Assembly: GCA_016712265.1 (NCBI GenBank)
Contig: JADJRJ010000031.1
Span: 1,371,297 to 1,435,296, forward strand
Direction: 5' to 3'
Origin: Gemmatimonadota bacterium
GTDB lineage: Bacteria; Gemmatimonadota; Gemmatimonadetes; Gemmatimonadales; Gemmatimonadaceae
Length of the DNA: 64,000 nt
Position numbers and translations under genes: made by a program
The notes under the pieces: generated by a model
Seen by the model: only the letters and a program-made list of their open reading frames with translations
The model's database searches: none
What the model was told of the DNA's origin: nothing
Shown here: positions 24,919 through 32,760 of the stretch, piece by piece
Position numbering within the stretch: position 1 is the stretch's first letter
Layout of the letters: each line of letters begins with the position of its first letter

Positions 24919-27222
24919 ATGTTCAGCGCCTTCACGCGCAATCGGGGGATCGCCACGCTGCTCTTCGCAGCCGCCGCGGTCACTGCTTGCGACAACTACG
25001 ATTCACCGATCGTGCCCAAGGCCGGGAGCGAGGAACTCGTCCTCGCGCTCAAGGTCTCGAGCATGATCGCAGCGCCGGGGGAGCGGATCTCCGTTGCCCT
25101 CGACGCCGAGTACAGTGGGACCCTCGCCGGTGTGTCCGGCGACGTGCGGTTCAACAGCACCAAGCTGCGCTACGTTGGGCAGACGGTTGACGATGGCATC
25201 ATGATGGTGAACGCGAAGGGTGCGGGCGAAGGGTTGCTCCGCATCGCCGCGGCGCACCAGACCGGTTTCGCCGGCGACATCGGATCGCTCGTGTTCGAGG
25301 TGATCGGTGGGGACTATCTCTCCACGATCTCGTTCGACGCGGCGGACGCCATGGCGCTGCATGCCGATGGTGCGCGCAAGATCAAGGACATCACGGTGTC
25401 CCGTTGGGCGGGCGAGGATCGCTACCTCAAGGTTGGGGAAGCGACCATCATGACCTCGGACGACTGGATGCGCCGCCTGATGCCGGGGCGTGACCCGAAG
25501 TTCGGGACCACCTTCGCGCGTCCTGGCGACCTCGCGGTGCCGAACCTCGTGTACGGCGACGTCAACCTGTCGGGCGGCGTGACGCCGGTCGATCTTGACG
25601 ACGTCATCTTCCTGCTCAACGTGACCGTCGGCAACCTCGAGCTGATCGTGGACGCTGACTCCACCACGTTTGGTGGCGCGGGCGCCGGCCGTCGTGACGC
25701 GGTCATCGCGGGCAACGTGGACCCGATCAACTCGCCGGGCCTCGGCGAAGTGGGCGATGCCCTTCGCCCCGGGATCAACGCGCCGGGTGACTTCGGCCAG
25801 ATCGACCTCGGCGACGTCATCGTCGTTCTGAACGAGATCGTGAACGCCGCGGGCCAGCCGGTCGCCGGTGAGATCATCCCCGGTCGTGCCCCGGCGACGC
25901 CGGGCCGTGTGGTGGTGAGCGCGAACATCACGACCAGCACGACGTGGACTAGCAACAACGTGTACGAGATCCAGGGCGGCATCAACGTGACCAACGGCGC
26001 GACCCTGACGATCCAGCCGGGGACCGTGATCGAAGGTCAGCGCGGGACCGGGCCTGGCGTCGGTGGTGCGGCGCTGTTCGTCCAGCGTGACGGCCGCATC
26101 GTGGCGGACGGCACGCCGTTGCAGCCGATCAAGTTCACCTGCGTGGGCACGCCGAAGGCGAAGGGGTGCTGGGGTGGGCTCGTGATCAACGGCAGCGCGG
26201 GTCTCAATGAAGGGACGGCGACCTCGCCGATCATCGCAGGCCGTGCCGCCACCGGCAATTGCCTCGAGAAGACGGGCGAAGGGAACTCCGGCCTGTACGG
26301 CGGGTGCAACGACGCCGATTCCTCGGGGGTCCTGCGCTACGTCGTCATCGAGTACTCGGGCTTCCGTTTCACCACGACGAACGAGCTGAACGGCATCGCG
26401 CTCCAGGGCGTGGGCAGTGGCACGGTCGTCGACTTCGTTCAGGTGCATGCGGGCCAGGACGACTCGTTCGAGCTGTTCGGCGGCACGGTGAACGTCAAGC
26501 ACCTCCTCCTCACCGCCGGCTCGGACGACCAGCTCGACTGGACGGAAGGGTGGCGCGGCAAGGCGCAGTTCATCATTGCGCAGGCCGACTCGCTGGATGG
26601 CGACAAGGGGATCGAGGCCGACGGCAACAGCACCGCGTTTGGTGCAACGCCGATCGCCAACCCGAAGATCTGGAACATGACGATCATCGGGAAGTTCAGC
26701 CCGGCCGGGACCGGCGGCGCTGACCCCAACAACAACGTGGAAGGCGGGATGCACATCCGCCGCGGCACGCGCCCGGACTTCAACAACTTTATCGTGATGG
26801 GTTACCCGCACATGCTGGACATCGACGACACCGAGACCTGTGTCACCGATGCCAACAGCGCGGCGTTCTCGATGAAGAACTCGGCCTTCCAGTTCTACAC
26901 CACGGTCAACAACACCGACGGTAGCGACCCCGTCGGCTGCGGTTCCGAAGAAGTGTTCCTCGCCCAGGGGGCCTTCGCCAACCAGATCGCCGCGAACGGT
27001 ACGGCGACTGTGGTCACGCTGCTCGCTCCGTACAACGTGATGACCCCCGACTTCCGCCCGGCGTTCGGGCAGGCGGCGGGTGGCGGCACACCGCCGAGCG
27101 ACGGGTTCTTCGACACGTCGGCGACGTACAAGGGTGCGGTGGCTCCGGCCAACTCGGCCAAGGCCAACATCCCGTGGTATGCGGGGTGGTCGCGTCCGTG
27201 GCAGAACCCGACGCTTCCGTAA
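24919..27222 (+). CDS. Lipoprotein combining cohesin-like domain, dockerin-like repeats and beta-helix-like domain
   Basis: 767 residues, ATG 24919 preceded by AGGAG at 24904-24908. The lipobox region is AAVTACDN. Residues ~37-150 match the cohesin pattern (LVLALKVSS, GVSGDVRFNSTKLRYVG, GSLVFEVIGGD). Residue ~213 onward has a dockerin type I calcium loop (GDVNLSGGVTPVDLDDVIFLLN). A second, less canonical copy at about 290-310 (FGQIDLGDVIVVLNEIV) follows after an insertion. Residues ~330-767 are a beta-helix-like domain paralogous to the N-terminal half of the RCC1 protein at 8.6-11.3 kb. Cohesin and dockerin in one polypeptide would allow chain-type assembly. No glycoside hydrolase is present, so this is not a classical cellulosome part. 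Confidence 0.82.
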   Translation: MFSAFTRNRGIATLLFAAAAVTACDNYDSPIVPKAGSEELVLALKVSSMIAAPGERISVALDAEYSGTLAGVSGDVRFNSTKLRYVGQTVDDGIMMVNAKGAGEGLLRIAAAHQTGFAGDIGSLVFEVIGGDYLSTISFDAADAMALHADGARKIKDITVSRWAGEDRYLKVGEATIMTSDDWMRRLMPGRDPKFGTTFARPGDLAVPNLVYGDVNLSGGVTPVDLDDVIFLLNVTVGNLELIVDADSTTFGGAGAGRRDAVIAGNVDPINSPGLGEVGDALRPGINAPGDFGQIDLGDVIVVLNEIVNAAGQPVAGEIIPGRAPATPGRVVVSANITTSTTWTSNNVYEIQGGINVTNGATLTIQPGTVIEGQRGTGPGVGGAALFVQRDGRIVADGTPLQPIKFTCVGTPKAKGCWGGLVINGSAGLNEGTATSPIIAGRAATGNCLEKTGEGNSGLYGGCNDADSSGVLRYVVIEYSGFRFTTTNELNGIALQGVGSGTVVDFVQVHAGQDDSFELFGGTVNVKHLLLTAGSDDQLDWTEGWRGKAQFIIAQADSLDGDKGIEADGNSTAFGATPIANPKIWNMTIIGKFSPAGTGGADPNNNVEGGMHIRRGTRPDFNNFIVMGYPHMLDIDDTETCVTDANSAAFSMKNSAFQFYTTVNNTDGSDPVGCGSEEVFLAQGAFANQIAANGTATVVTLLAPYNVMTPDFRPAFGQAAGGGTPPSDGFFDTSATYKGAVAPANSAKANIPWYAGWSRPWQNPTLP

Positions 27223-27256
27223 CGAGCGTCAAGGAACGGCAACACTCGGATACCAG

Positions 27257-27284
27257 CGGGCCCCGCACCATTGTGCGGGGCCCG
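27257..27284 (+). terminator. Rho-independent terminator
   Basis: CGGGCCCCGCAC (27257-27268) pairs perfectly with GTGCGGGGCCCG (27273-27284) with a CATT loop, and TTT follows. It lies 34 bases after the stop of the cohesin/dockerin lipoprotein gene and is the clearest intrinsic terminator in the window. Confidence 0.85.
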
Positions 27285-27329
27285 TTTGGCCGCGATGCTC
27301 AGGGTCCGCTACACGCCGGACCTGTTCAG

Positions 27330-28634
27330 ATGACGAAGTGGTTGGTGCCCCTCCTGCTCGGCCTCGGCCTCACCAGTTGTGTGGGCGAACCGACGGCACC
27401 CGTGGGCGCGCCGTACCTTGCCGTCGTGGTCCTGGTCGACGCCCCGGACGAGGTCACCACCCGCGGTCCGTATCGTTTCCGCGTGCGCGAACTCTCCGGC
27501 ACCATCCGCCGCGATACCACCTTCTTCGCGACTCCACGCGATACCGTCATCCTGTCGGTGGAGCCCGCGACCTACGTCGTGGAGATCGACGAAGTGCCGG
27601 CCGCGTGTGGCGTGCGCCAGGGCGGCATTCAATACATAGAAGTACCCCCAAGGACCAACACGTCCCTCGCACGCTTCCTGCTGACCTGCCGCAATGCACT
27701 CACGTTGACGGTGCTGAGCGACGGGAACCAGGTGGATTCCGGCTATGTGTTCACCGTGACGCGGCCGGGGGTCCCCGCGCGCACGGGCGTGCTCGCATCC
27801 AGCGACACCATCCTGCTCGACAACGTGACCCCTGGCACCTACGATGTCGCGCTGCGCCACGTCGCGGAGAACTGCACGGTCCTCAACTCGGGTGGCGATG
27901 CCGTGCAGGTGACCATACCGCCGGCGGGTGGGGCGACGCATCATTTTCGCGTGACCTGCTCGGAGCCCGCCCGGCGCCCGCGCATCGCCGAGTTCCGAAG
28001 TACGTATGATCGCGGTGCTGTGGGGATCATGCTCCGGGTGGCGGATCCGGACCGTGATGTCGAACGGTTCGCGTGGGACATCACCGACTGTTCACGACGC
28101 AGCGTCTTGCCCGACGGTTGGCGCCGCCGCGGGGGGTTCGCCGGATGGGAGAACGTCACCAATCGCGATACGGCGATCGTGATCTCCGGCTTCGATATCC
28201 CGTTGAGCGACGCCCAGCTCGTCGGACGGTGCCAGGCGGTATACGTCGGGGATGAGCGTGGCAACATCTCGGAGATTCTCGAGGTGCCCCTGGTTCCGCG
28301 CACGGCGGCGAAGGCACCTGGGGTCGTTCGGTTCAACGCGACCTACGTCGGTACAGCATCCCTGCGTGTCGACCTCGAAGTGTTCGATCCCGACGACGAC
28401 TTTGTTGGGGCGTTCCTCGCGTACAACCTGCGCGATGGTGTGGTCATCCTTCCGCCGGACGGAGCCCCCGACCGCGTCATTCTCCAGCCCGCCGGGATCA
28501 TTGGCTCGACGTTCCCCGACTTGCCGTTCAACATCGGCTTTGGCCAGTGGTCGGACTACCTCACGGTCACGGTGTACCTGGTGGACCGGGCGGGGAACGT
28601 GACGCGCATCGAGGACCCGAACCTGTTCCAATGA
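27330..28634 (+). CDS. Lipoprotein with two two-Cys beta modules
   Basis: 434 residues from ATG 27330; the lipobox is GLTSC (Cys17). Two consecutive modules (about 28-120 and 122-210) each end in a pair of conserved cysteines (VPAACGV to LLTC; AENCTV to VTC). They resemble the modules near the N-terminus of the 19.0-kb lipoprotein. The second half (about 215-434) has two related beta-sandwich-like segments (IAEFRSTYDRGAVGIMLRV and VRFNATYVGTASLRVDLEV), each with a DPDRD- or DPDDD-type acidic loop that may bind calcium. No enzyme motif is visible. ATGA at its end starts the next gene, so the two are coupled. Probably a surface or periplasmic binding protein. Confidence 0.72.
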   Translation: MTKWLVPLLLGLGLTSCVGEPTAPVGAPYLAVVVLVDAPDEVTTRGPYRFRVRELSGTIRRDTTFFATPRDTVILSVEPATYVVEIDEVPAACGVRQGGIQYIEVPPRTNTSLARFLLTCRNALTLTVLSDGNQVDSGYVFTVTRPGVPARTGVLASSDTILLDNVTPGTYDVALRHVAENCTVLNSGGDAVQVTIPPAGGATHHFRVTCSEPARRPRIAEFRSTYDRGAVGIMLRVADPDRDVERFAWDITDCSRRSVLPDGWRRRGGFAGWENVTNRDTAIVISGFDIPLSDAQLVGRCQAVYVGDERGNISEILEVPLVPRTAAKAPGVVRFNATYVGTASLRVDLEVFDPDDDFVGAFLAYNLRDGVVILPPDGAPDRVILQPAGIIGSTFPDLPFNIGFGQWSDYLTVTVYLVDRAGNVTRIEDPNLFQ

Positions 28635-29053
28635 TGGGCCGCTCCGCCGTGTGGGCGTTGCTCGTCTCGATGGCGTGCCAATCGGCGGTCGCGCCGCGTC
28701 CGCTACCGCCGGGATCGCGCGAATTCATTCCCGAAGCGATCTACCGTCGTTGGTGGCAACAGATGGAGCAGTGCGCAGGTCGCACCGCGCCGTTTGACGC
28801 GGTGCGCTGGTTCCTCATCCCGGGCGACGTGCCCTTTCGGATCGCCGGTCATGACCGTCCAGCGCTCGGCTACTGGGACCCCGCGGACAACCGGATCGTG
28901 CTGCTCGAGTTCCTCCCTGACCGACGGGCGTCCTACATCAGGCATGAAGCCCTGCATGCGATCCTGCGCCGCGTGGACCATCCGGACGCGTATTTCGTGC
29001 AGAAGTGCGGTGCGACGATCGACGGCCCCGAAGACCCGGACCAGGAGTCGTAA
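28631..29053 (+). CDS. Small lipoprotein with HExxH motif, possible metallopeptidase
   Basis: 140 residues; ATG 28631 overlaps the preceding stop (ATGA), indicating translational coupling. The lipobox is VSMAC (Cys16). Near residue 110 is RHEALHAILRRVDHPDAYF: an HEALH zinc-ligand motif followed by a further His, as in minigluzincin-like metallopeptidases. Earlier blocks RWFLIPGDVPFRI and RPALGYWDPADNRIVL look like the strand region that precedes such helices. The small size and HExxH suggest a compact zinc peptidase, perhaps processing surface proteins of this locus. That role is inference; activity cannot be judged from the motif alone. Confidence 0.62.
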   Translation: MMGRSAVWALLVSMACQSAVAPRPLPPGSREFIPEAIYRRWWQQMEQCAGRTAPFDAVRWFLIPGDVPFRIAGHDRPALGYWDPADNRIVLLEFLPDRRASYIRHEALHAILRRVDHPDAYFVQKCGATIDGPEDPDQES

Positions 29054-29060
29054 CAGTGGC

Positions 29061-29092
29061 CGTGACGTTGCATCCGCGACCGTTACGTCACG
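29061..29092. terminator. Hairpin between lipoprotein genes
   Basis: CGTGACGT (29061-29068) pairs with ACGTCACG (29085-29092) across a 16-base loop, 8 bases after the stop of the HExxH lipoprotein gene. It is a plausible weak terminator or, since the arm is itself palindrome-like (TGACGT/ACGTCA), a regulator site for the gene at 29200. Confidence 0.35.
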
Positions 29093-29199
29093 AGGCACGA
29101 AGCAACAAACGCGCACCAGCGACCGCGGGCGCCGTGTGCGGCTGAGCTCGTGACCGATATTGAGAGGTCGGCATCCCGTCACCTCAGTCGAACCCGCCC

Positions 29200-30960
29200 A
29201 TGCGGTCCGTGCGCATGCTCGTCCTGGTTGCGAGCACAGTGTCAACCATGTCTTGCGACGTGCCCCCGACGCCTCCCTGGGTCGCGCCGCCGTTGCCCGC
29301 GGTGGCGCTCCCGGCCGGTGTGCGTGAGGCGGCCTTCATCGCGGACGTGAGTCGCTTGCGACACACGGTGCGCATCGCCGCACCACGCAAGACGATCACG
29401 ACCGCTCGTGTGGCGCCTGGTTCCGCCGAACCGTTCGCGTCCCTGCTCGGTGGTGACGTCATTGACCTCGTGGCCACCAACTATCAGGCATCGGCGCTGG
29501 GTGCCGTGGTTCCCAACAAGATCCTGGTGACGTTCGACCTTCAGGTCGTGAACAAGTTGAACCAGCTCGGGCTTCGCTTGCCGACCTGGCCTACTCCTCC
29601 TGTCGGGGCTGCTGGCCCGCTGCTGTTCCCGTTCGAGATCGGCGTCACGGCGACCAGTGGTGGCGTCACGGTGAATGGCGGGAACGAGGTGATCGTTACC
29701 AACCCGCAGGGCGGTGCCGTGGTGGTCTCTACGGATTGGGATGGGAATGGAACGCCGGGTAGCGGAGGGCCGCACGACTTCTTCAATGATACGCCGTGCC
29801 AGGGGCTCGCCAACGACTGCTTCCGCTATGAGGAATACGGCCCCATCGGGCCCCTGGGATCGTCGTCCGCCCGGCGCGTGGGTTTCCTCGTTGATCCCAC
29901 GGTCGGCGACTTTCGGGTGAAGATGATCCTCGCCGCCGATTTGGGGGCAAGCGGACCCATCACCACGGGAACGATCGCCGGCTCCGTCACCTCAACACTT
30001 GGCGCGGGGATCGGTGCGGCGCTGGTTACCGTGTCCGGTGGCTGGGCGGGTACCACCGCGTCGGACGGATCGTTCTCCATCCCCGCGGTCGGGCCAGGCA
30101 CGCGCACGGTCTCGGTGAGCAACCTGCCGTCCGGCTGCACGGCGCCGGCAGCTCAGACCGTGACGGTGACTGCCGGCCAAACCACGCCGGTCGCATTCAT
30201 CGTTAGCTGCAGCGTTCCCACGGGAACGATTGCTGGCATCGTCAGCTCGAACTGGGCGGTGGAGCCCAACTGGAAGGCGAGTGTGGTCGTGACCACGCTC
30301 GGAGGAGCATCACTGCCGCCCGTCATCGCAGGGGCTCAGGGACAATACACCATCACGGGCCTCCCTCTCGGCTCCGGCAGCATCACCGTCACACCGACCT
30401 TTCAACCGTGGTGCCAGACGGTCACGATTCCCTACACGGGGCTGTCCAATGGCGCGCCGCTGAACATCAACATCCCGGTGCCCTGCTCCCGCCCGCCGCA
30501 GACCTACGTGCTCAATGGGGCGTGGGGGCCGATCCAGCCGACGGGGCCAACAGGCCGACGTGTCGCCCTTCTCATTGCGGCCAATATGGGGGCGGCGCCC
30601 GGACGCCCCGACGTCAACGGGGCGGCCGCCGACGAACTCGTCGCCGCGCGGTTCCGCCTGACCTATCCGGGCGCGCTCCTGCAGTTTGTCTCCGCGAGCC
30701 GAATTGACCCCGCGTTCGACGCCGTGACGGTCACCGTGCCGGGTGCCGGGGTGCTCGTCGTAGATGTCCAGCGCAGTACGCCGGGTAGTCGCGCGGGGAA
30801 TGTGGAATTGGCCAGGCTACTGTTCGACATCCCGGTGGGGGCGGCAGGCAATGCCACGCTCTCTGCCATCGTGGAGCGTCTGCTCGCCGAGACCTTTGTG
30901 GATCCGGTGGACCCCAACCAGAGTGCCACGGTCTCGATTGCCGTCCTCCCGATTCCGTAA
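29200..30960 (+). CDS. Lipoprotein: novel DWDG domain, two two-Cys modules, cohesin-like C-terminus
   Basis: 586 residues from ATG 29200; the lipobox is STMSC. It has the same layout as the 22.7-kb lipoprotein. The N-terminal unrecognised domain carries LLGGDVIDLVATNYQ, LPTWPTPP, STDWDGNGTPGSG, ARRVGFLVDPTVGDFRVK. Two regulatory-like modules with Cys pairs follow (LPSGCTAP to VSC; PWCQTV to VPC), then a cohesin-like domain (GRRVALLIAANMG, APGRPDVNGAAADELVA). It is shorter by one module and more diverged at the C-terminus (the SSQNLT block is lost), so it is an older paralog. The short leader has no clear RBS. Probably surface-anchored; its partner is unknown. Confidence 0.78.
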   Translation: MRSVRMLVLVASTVSTMSCDVPPTPPWVAPPLPAVALPAGVREAAFIADVSRLRHTVRIAAPRKTITTARVAPGSAEPFASLLGGDVIDLVATNYQASALGAVVPNKILVTFDLQVVNKLNQLGLRLPTWPTPPVGAAGPLLFPFEIGVTATSGGVTVNGGNEVIVTNPQGGAVVVSTDWDGNGTPGSGGPHDFFNDTPCQGLANDCFRYEEYGPIGPLGSSSARRVGFLVDPTVGDFRVKMILAADLGASGPITTGTIAGSVTSTLGAGIGAALVTVSGGWAGTTASDGSFSIPAVGPGTRTVSVSNLPSGCTAPAAQTVTVTAGQTTPVAFIVSCSVPTGTIAGIVSSNWAVEPNWKASVVVTTLGGASLPPVIAGAQGQYTITGLPLGSGSITVTPTFQPWCQTVTIPYTGLSNGAPLNINIPVPCSRPPQTYVLNGAWGPIQPTGPTGRRVALLIAANMGAAPGRPDVNGAAADELVAARFRLTYPGALLQFVSASRIDPAFDAVTVTVPGAGVLVVDVQRSTPGSRAGNVELARLLFDIPVGAAGNATLSAIVERLLAETFVDPVDPNQSATVSIAVLPIP

Positions 30961-30962
30961 GG

Positions 30963-31001
30963 GCTGACGCTGGGGTGCCCTGGATACCCCACGCGGTCAG
31001 C
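30963..31001. terminator. Bidirectional terminator-like hairpin
   Basis: GCTGAC-GC-TGGGGT (30963-30976) pairs with ACCCCACGCGGTCAGC (30986-31001) with a 2-base bulge and a 9-base loop. It begins 3 bases after the stop of the 29.2-kb lipoprotein and covers the end of the convergent sulfatase-like gene, so it can serve both. Confidence 0.55.
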
Positions 31002-32760
31002 GCCGAAAGCGACGGCGGCTGTCTTCCGTTTGTGCGCGCAACCTGCCGAGGTCGGCGGCGGACGCTGGATCGTCGACGAGGTTCCCGGACTCCTTGCCGG
31101 CGCTGTCGATCCGAAACAGCTCTTCCCGGCCGGTCCCGTGGTTGATGATGTACGACCACTGGCTGTCAAACGTCCCCGACAGGTCGCCCTGTGCGGTGGG
31201 GTAGTCCCCGAGCGGAGAAGGTTGCTGCCGTGCGGTGGCGAAAACGGGACTCGTCGCAGCCGTGCTGTCTTCCCACGCGAGGCGCAACGATTGCCCAGGG
31301 AACCCGGTGCTCGCACCCGTCACGTCAAGAATCGTCGCGGCGAGGTCCCGCAGCGAAACGGCACGCGCGATGCGCGTCGCGGGCACACGGCCGGGGAGAC
31401 GCAGAAGGAGCGGGACGTGCACAACATCGCGATAGAGGCTCTGGGCGTGACCGTGCAGGCCATGCTCGCCAAGGAGCTCGCCGTGGTCCGACGTCAGGAT
31501 GACCAGGGTGGAGTCCAGCGACCCGTGTGCCGCCAGCACGCTGAACAGCCGGTCCATCTCGCCATCGAGGTAGCGCATGGCCTCGCGATAGTCGTCGAGC
31601 CCGCGTTCGTCATGCGGATACCGACGGCGTGTTGAGGTGTCGGCGCGTGTCTTGAGATGGGGGTCCATCAGGTTCACCAACCCAAACGTGGGCCGGTCGG
31701 TGACCTGCCGCCGCCACGCCAGGTACGCATCGACCACCTCGCCGCCAAGGCGCGCCTGGTAGCGGTGCTGGCGCACGACGGACAGGTCGGGGCGCAGCAA
31801 GGCGCCGAGCGGCGGTCGCCATGGCGTGCGCAGCAGGGTATCCGCGAGGTTGGTCTGCGTCCACGGTGCGCTACGGATGGTCTGCGCCCCTGACCGCTCG
31901 TAGTCGTCCACGTGATGGAACCCGCGATCGAGCCCGGAGTCCCAGGCGGTGTAGTGCAGGTTGGCGACAAACGCTCCCGTGGCGTACCCCGCGCGGCCGA
32001 GGATCTCCGGAATGACCGGGTGCTCGCGCTCGATGGGGACGGTCCAGTCGGCCGCGAGTTCCGATGCGTACCGCCCGGAGAGCATGGAGGCATGCGACGG
32101 GAGCGTCCATGGGCCCACCGAGAACGCCTGTGTGAACACGGCACCCTGCGCCGCCCAACGATCCAGGAGAGGAGTGGTAGCGGCCGCCGGTGTGACAAAG
32201 CCGACGTCGCGTGCGCGCGCTGCATCCCACACGATCAACAGCACGTGCGGGGCCGCGCGCGGTGGCGCGGGCAGGGCGGCGAGTGCCCGCGCGGAACGCC
32301 AGTGGCGCCACGACGGCAACCCCAGCGCCAGGACGAGGACGATCACGACCGTGAACGTTGCCCAGCGCATCGCCGCCTGTTCGAGTCGCACGGTGCGCGG
32401 CAGCGCGAGCCGCGCGACCACACTCCCAAGTCCGATGGCGAGCGTCAGCGAGGCGAGACGGGACAGCTGGCTCACGGGGAGCAACAGCCCGAAGGTCGCG
32501 ACGACCACCAACATGCCCACCACCCATGCCGTCCACTTCGTCGACCTCACCATGCCGCCTGCGACCCCGAGGACCACCCCGAGCGGGACAAGGACCGCGC
32601 CGAACGCCACGGGCGACATCCACAGGTAGTCGCGACTGACCCATTGGAAGTGGCCCAGGGCGCTGTCCCCGAACTGCAGCAGTGCCGCGGAGGTCCAACC
32701 GGCGGCAGCAGCGGAGAGGACCGCCAGGGACAGCGCGGTGCGCAGGGCCGCCCACCGCAT
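30997..32760 (-). CDS. Membrane-anchored sulfatase/alkaline-phosphatase-superfamily enzyme
   Basis: 587 residues. The first ~160 contain about four or five membrane helices; the rest is an extracytoplasmic sulfatase-fold domain. Metal-site motifs are visible: VLLIVWDAARARDVGF (about 173-188) and TSDHGELLGEHGLHGH (about 430-445). The nucleophile region is GPWTLPSHASMLSGR. A Thr occupies the place where formylglycine sulfatases have Cys or Ser in C/S-x-P-x-R, as in phosphoglycerol and phosphoethanolamine transferases. It may therefore be a transferase decorating the exopolysaccharide rather than a sulfatase. ATG 32760 overlaps the stop of the dehydrogenase (TGATG). It is last in the minus-strand cluster. 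Confidence 0.8.
   Translation of the reverse strand: MRWAALRTALSLAVLSAAAAGWTSAALLQFGDSALGHFQWVSRDYLWMSPVAFGAVLVPLGVVLGVAGGMVRSTKWTAWVVGMLVVVATFGLLLPVSQLSRLASLTLAIGLGSVVARLALPRTVRLEQAAMRWATFTVVIVLVLALGLPSWRHWRSARALAALPAPPRAAPHVLLIVWDAARARDVGFVTPAAATTPLLDRWAAQGAVFTQAFSVGPWTLPSHASMLSGRYASELAADWTVPIEREHPVIPEILGRAGYATGAFVANLHYTAWDSGLDRGFHHVDDYERSGAQTIRSAPWTQTNLADTLLRTPWRPPLGALLRPDLSVVRQHRYQARLGGEVVDAYLAWRRQVTDRPTFGLVNLMDPHLKTRADTSTRRRYPHDERGLDDYREAMRYLDGEMDRLFSVLAAHGSLDSTLVILTSDHGELLGEHGLHGHAQSLYRDVVHVPLLLRLPGRVPATRIARAVSLRDLAATILDVTGASTGFPGQSLRLAWEDSTAATSPVFATARQQPSPLGDYPTAQGDLSGTFDSQWSYIINHGTGREELFRIDSAGKESGNLVDDPASAADLGRLRAQTEDSRRRFRR

Noticed and set aside
25003..26811. ~600-codon minus-strand frame opposite the cohesin/dockerin gene
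   Set aside because: Same reason: antisense shadow of a well-supported gene, composition not protein-like.
16233..30960. Classical cellulosome locus
   Set aside because: No glycoside hydrolase, no S-layer homology domain and no anchoring scaffoldin; proteins are Gram-negative-type lipoproteins.
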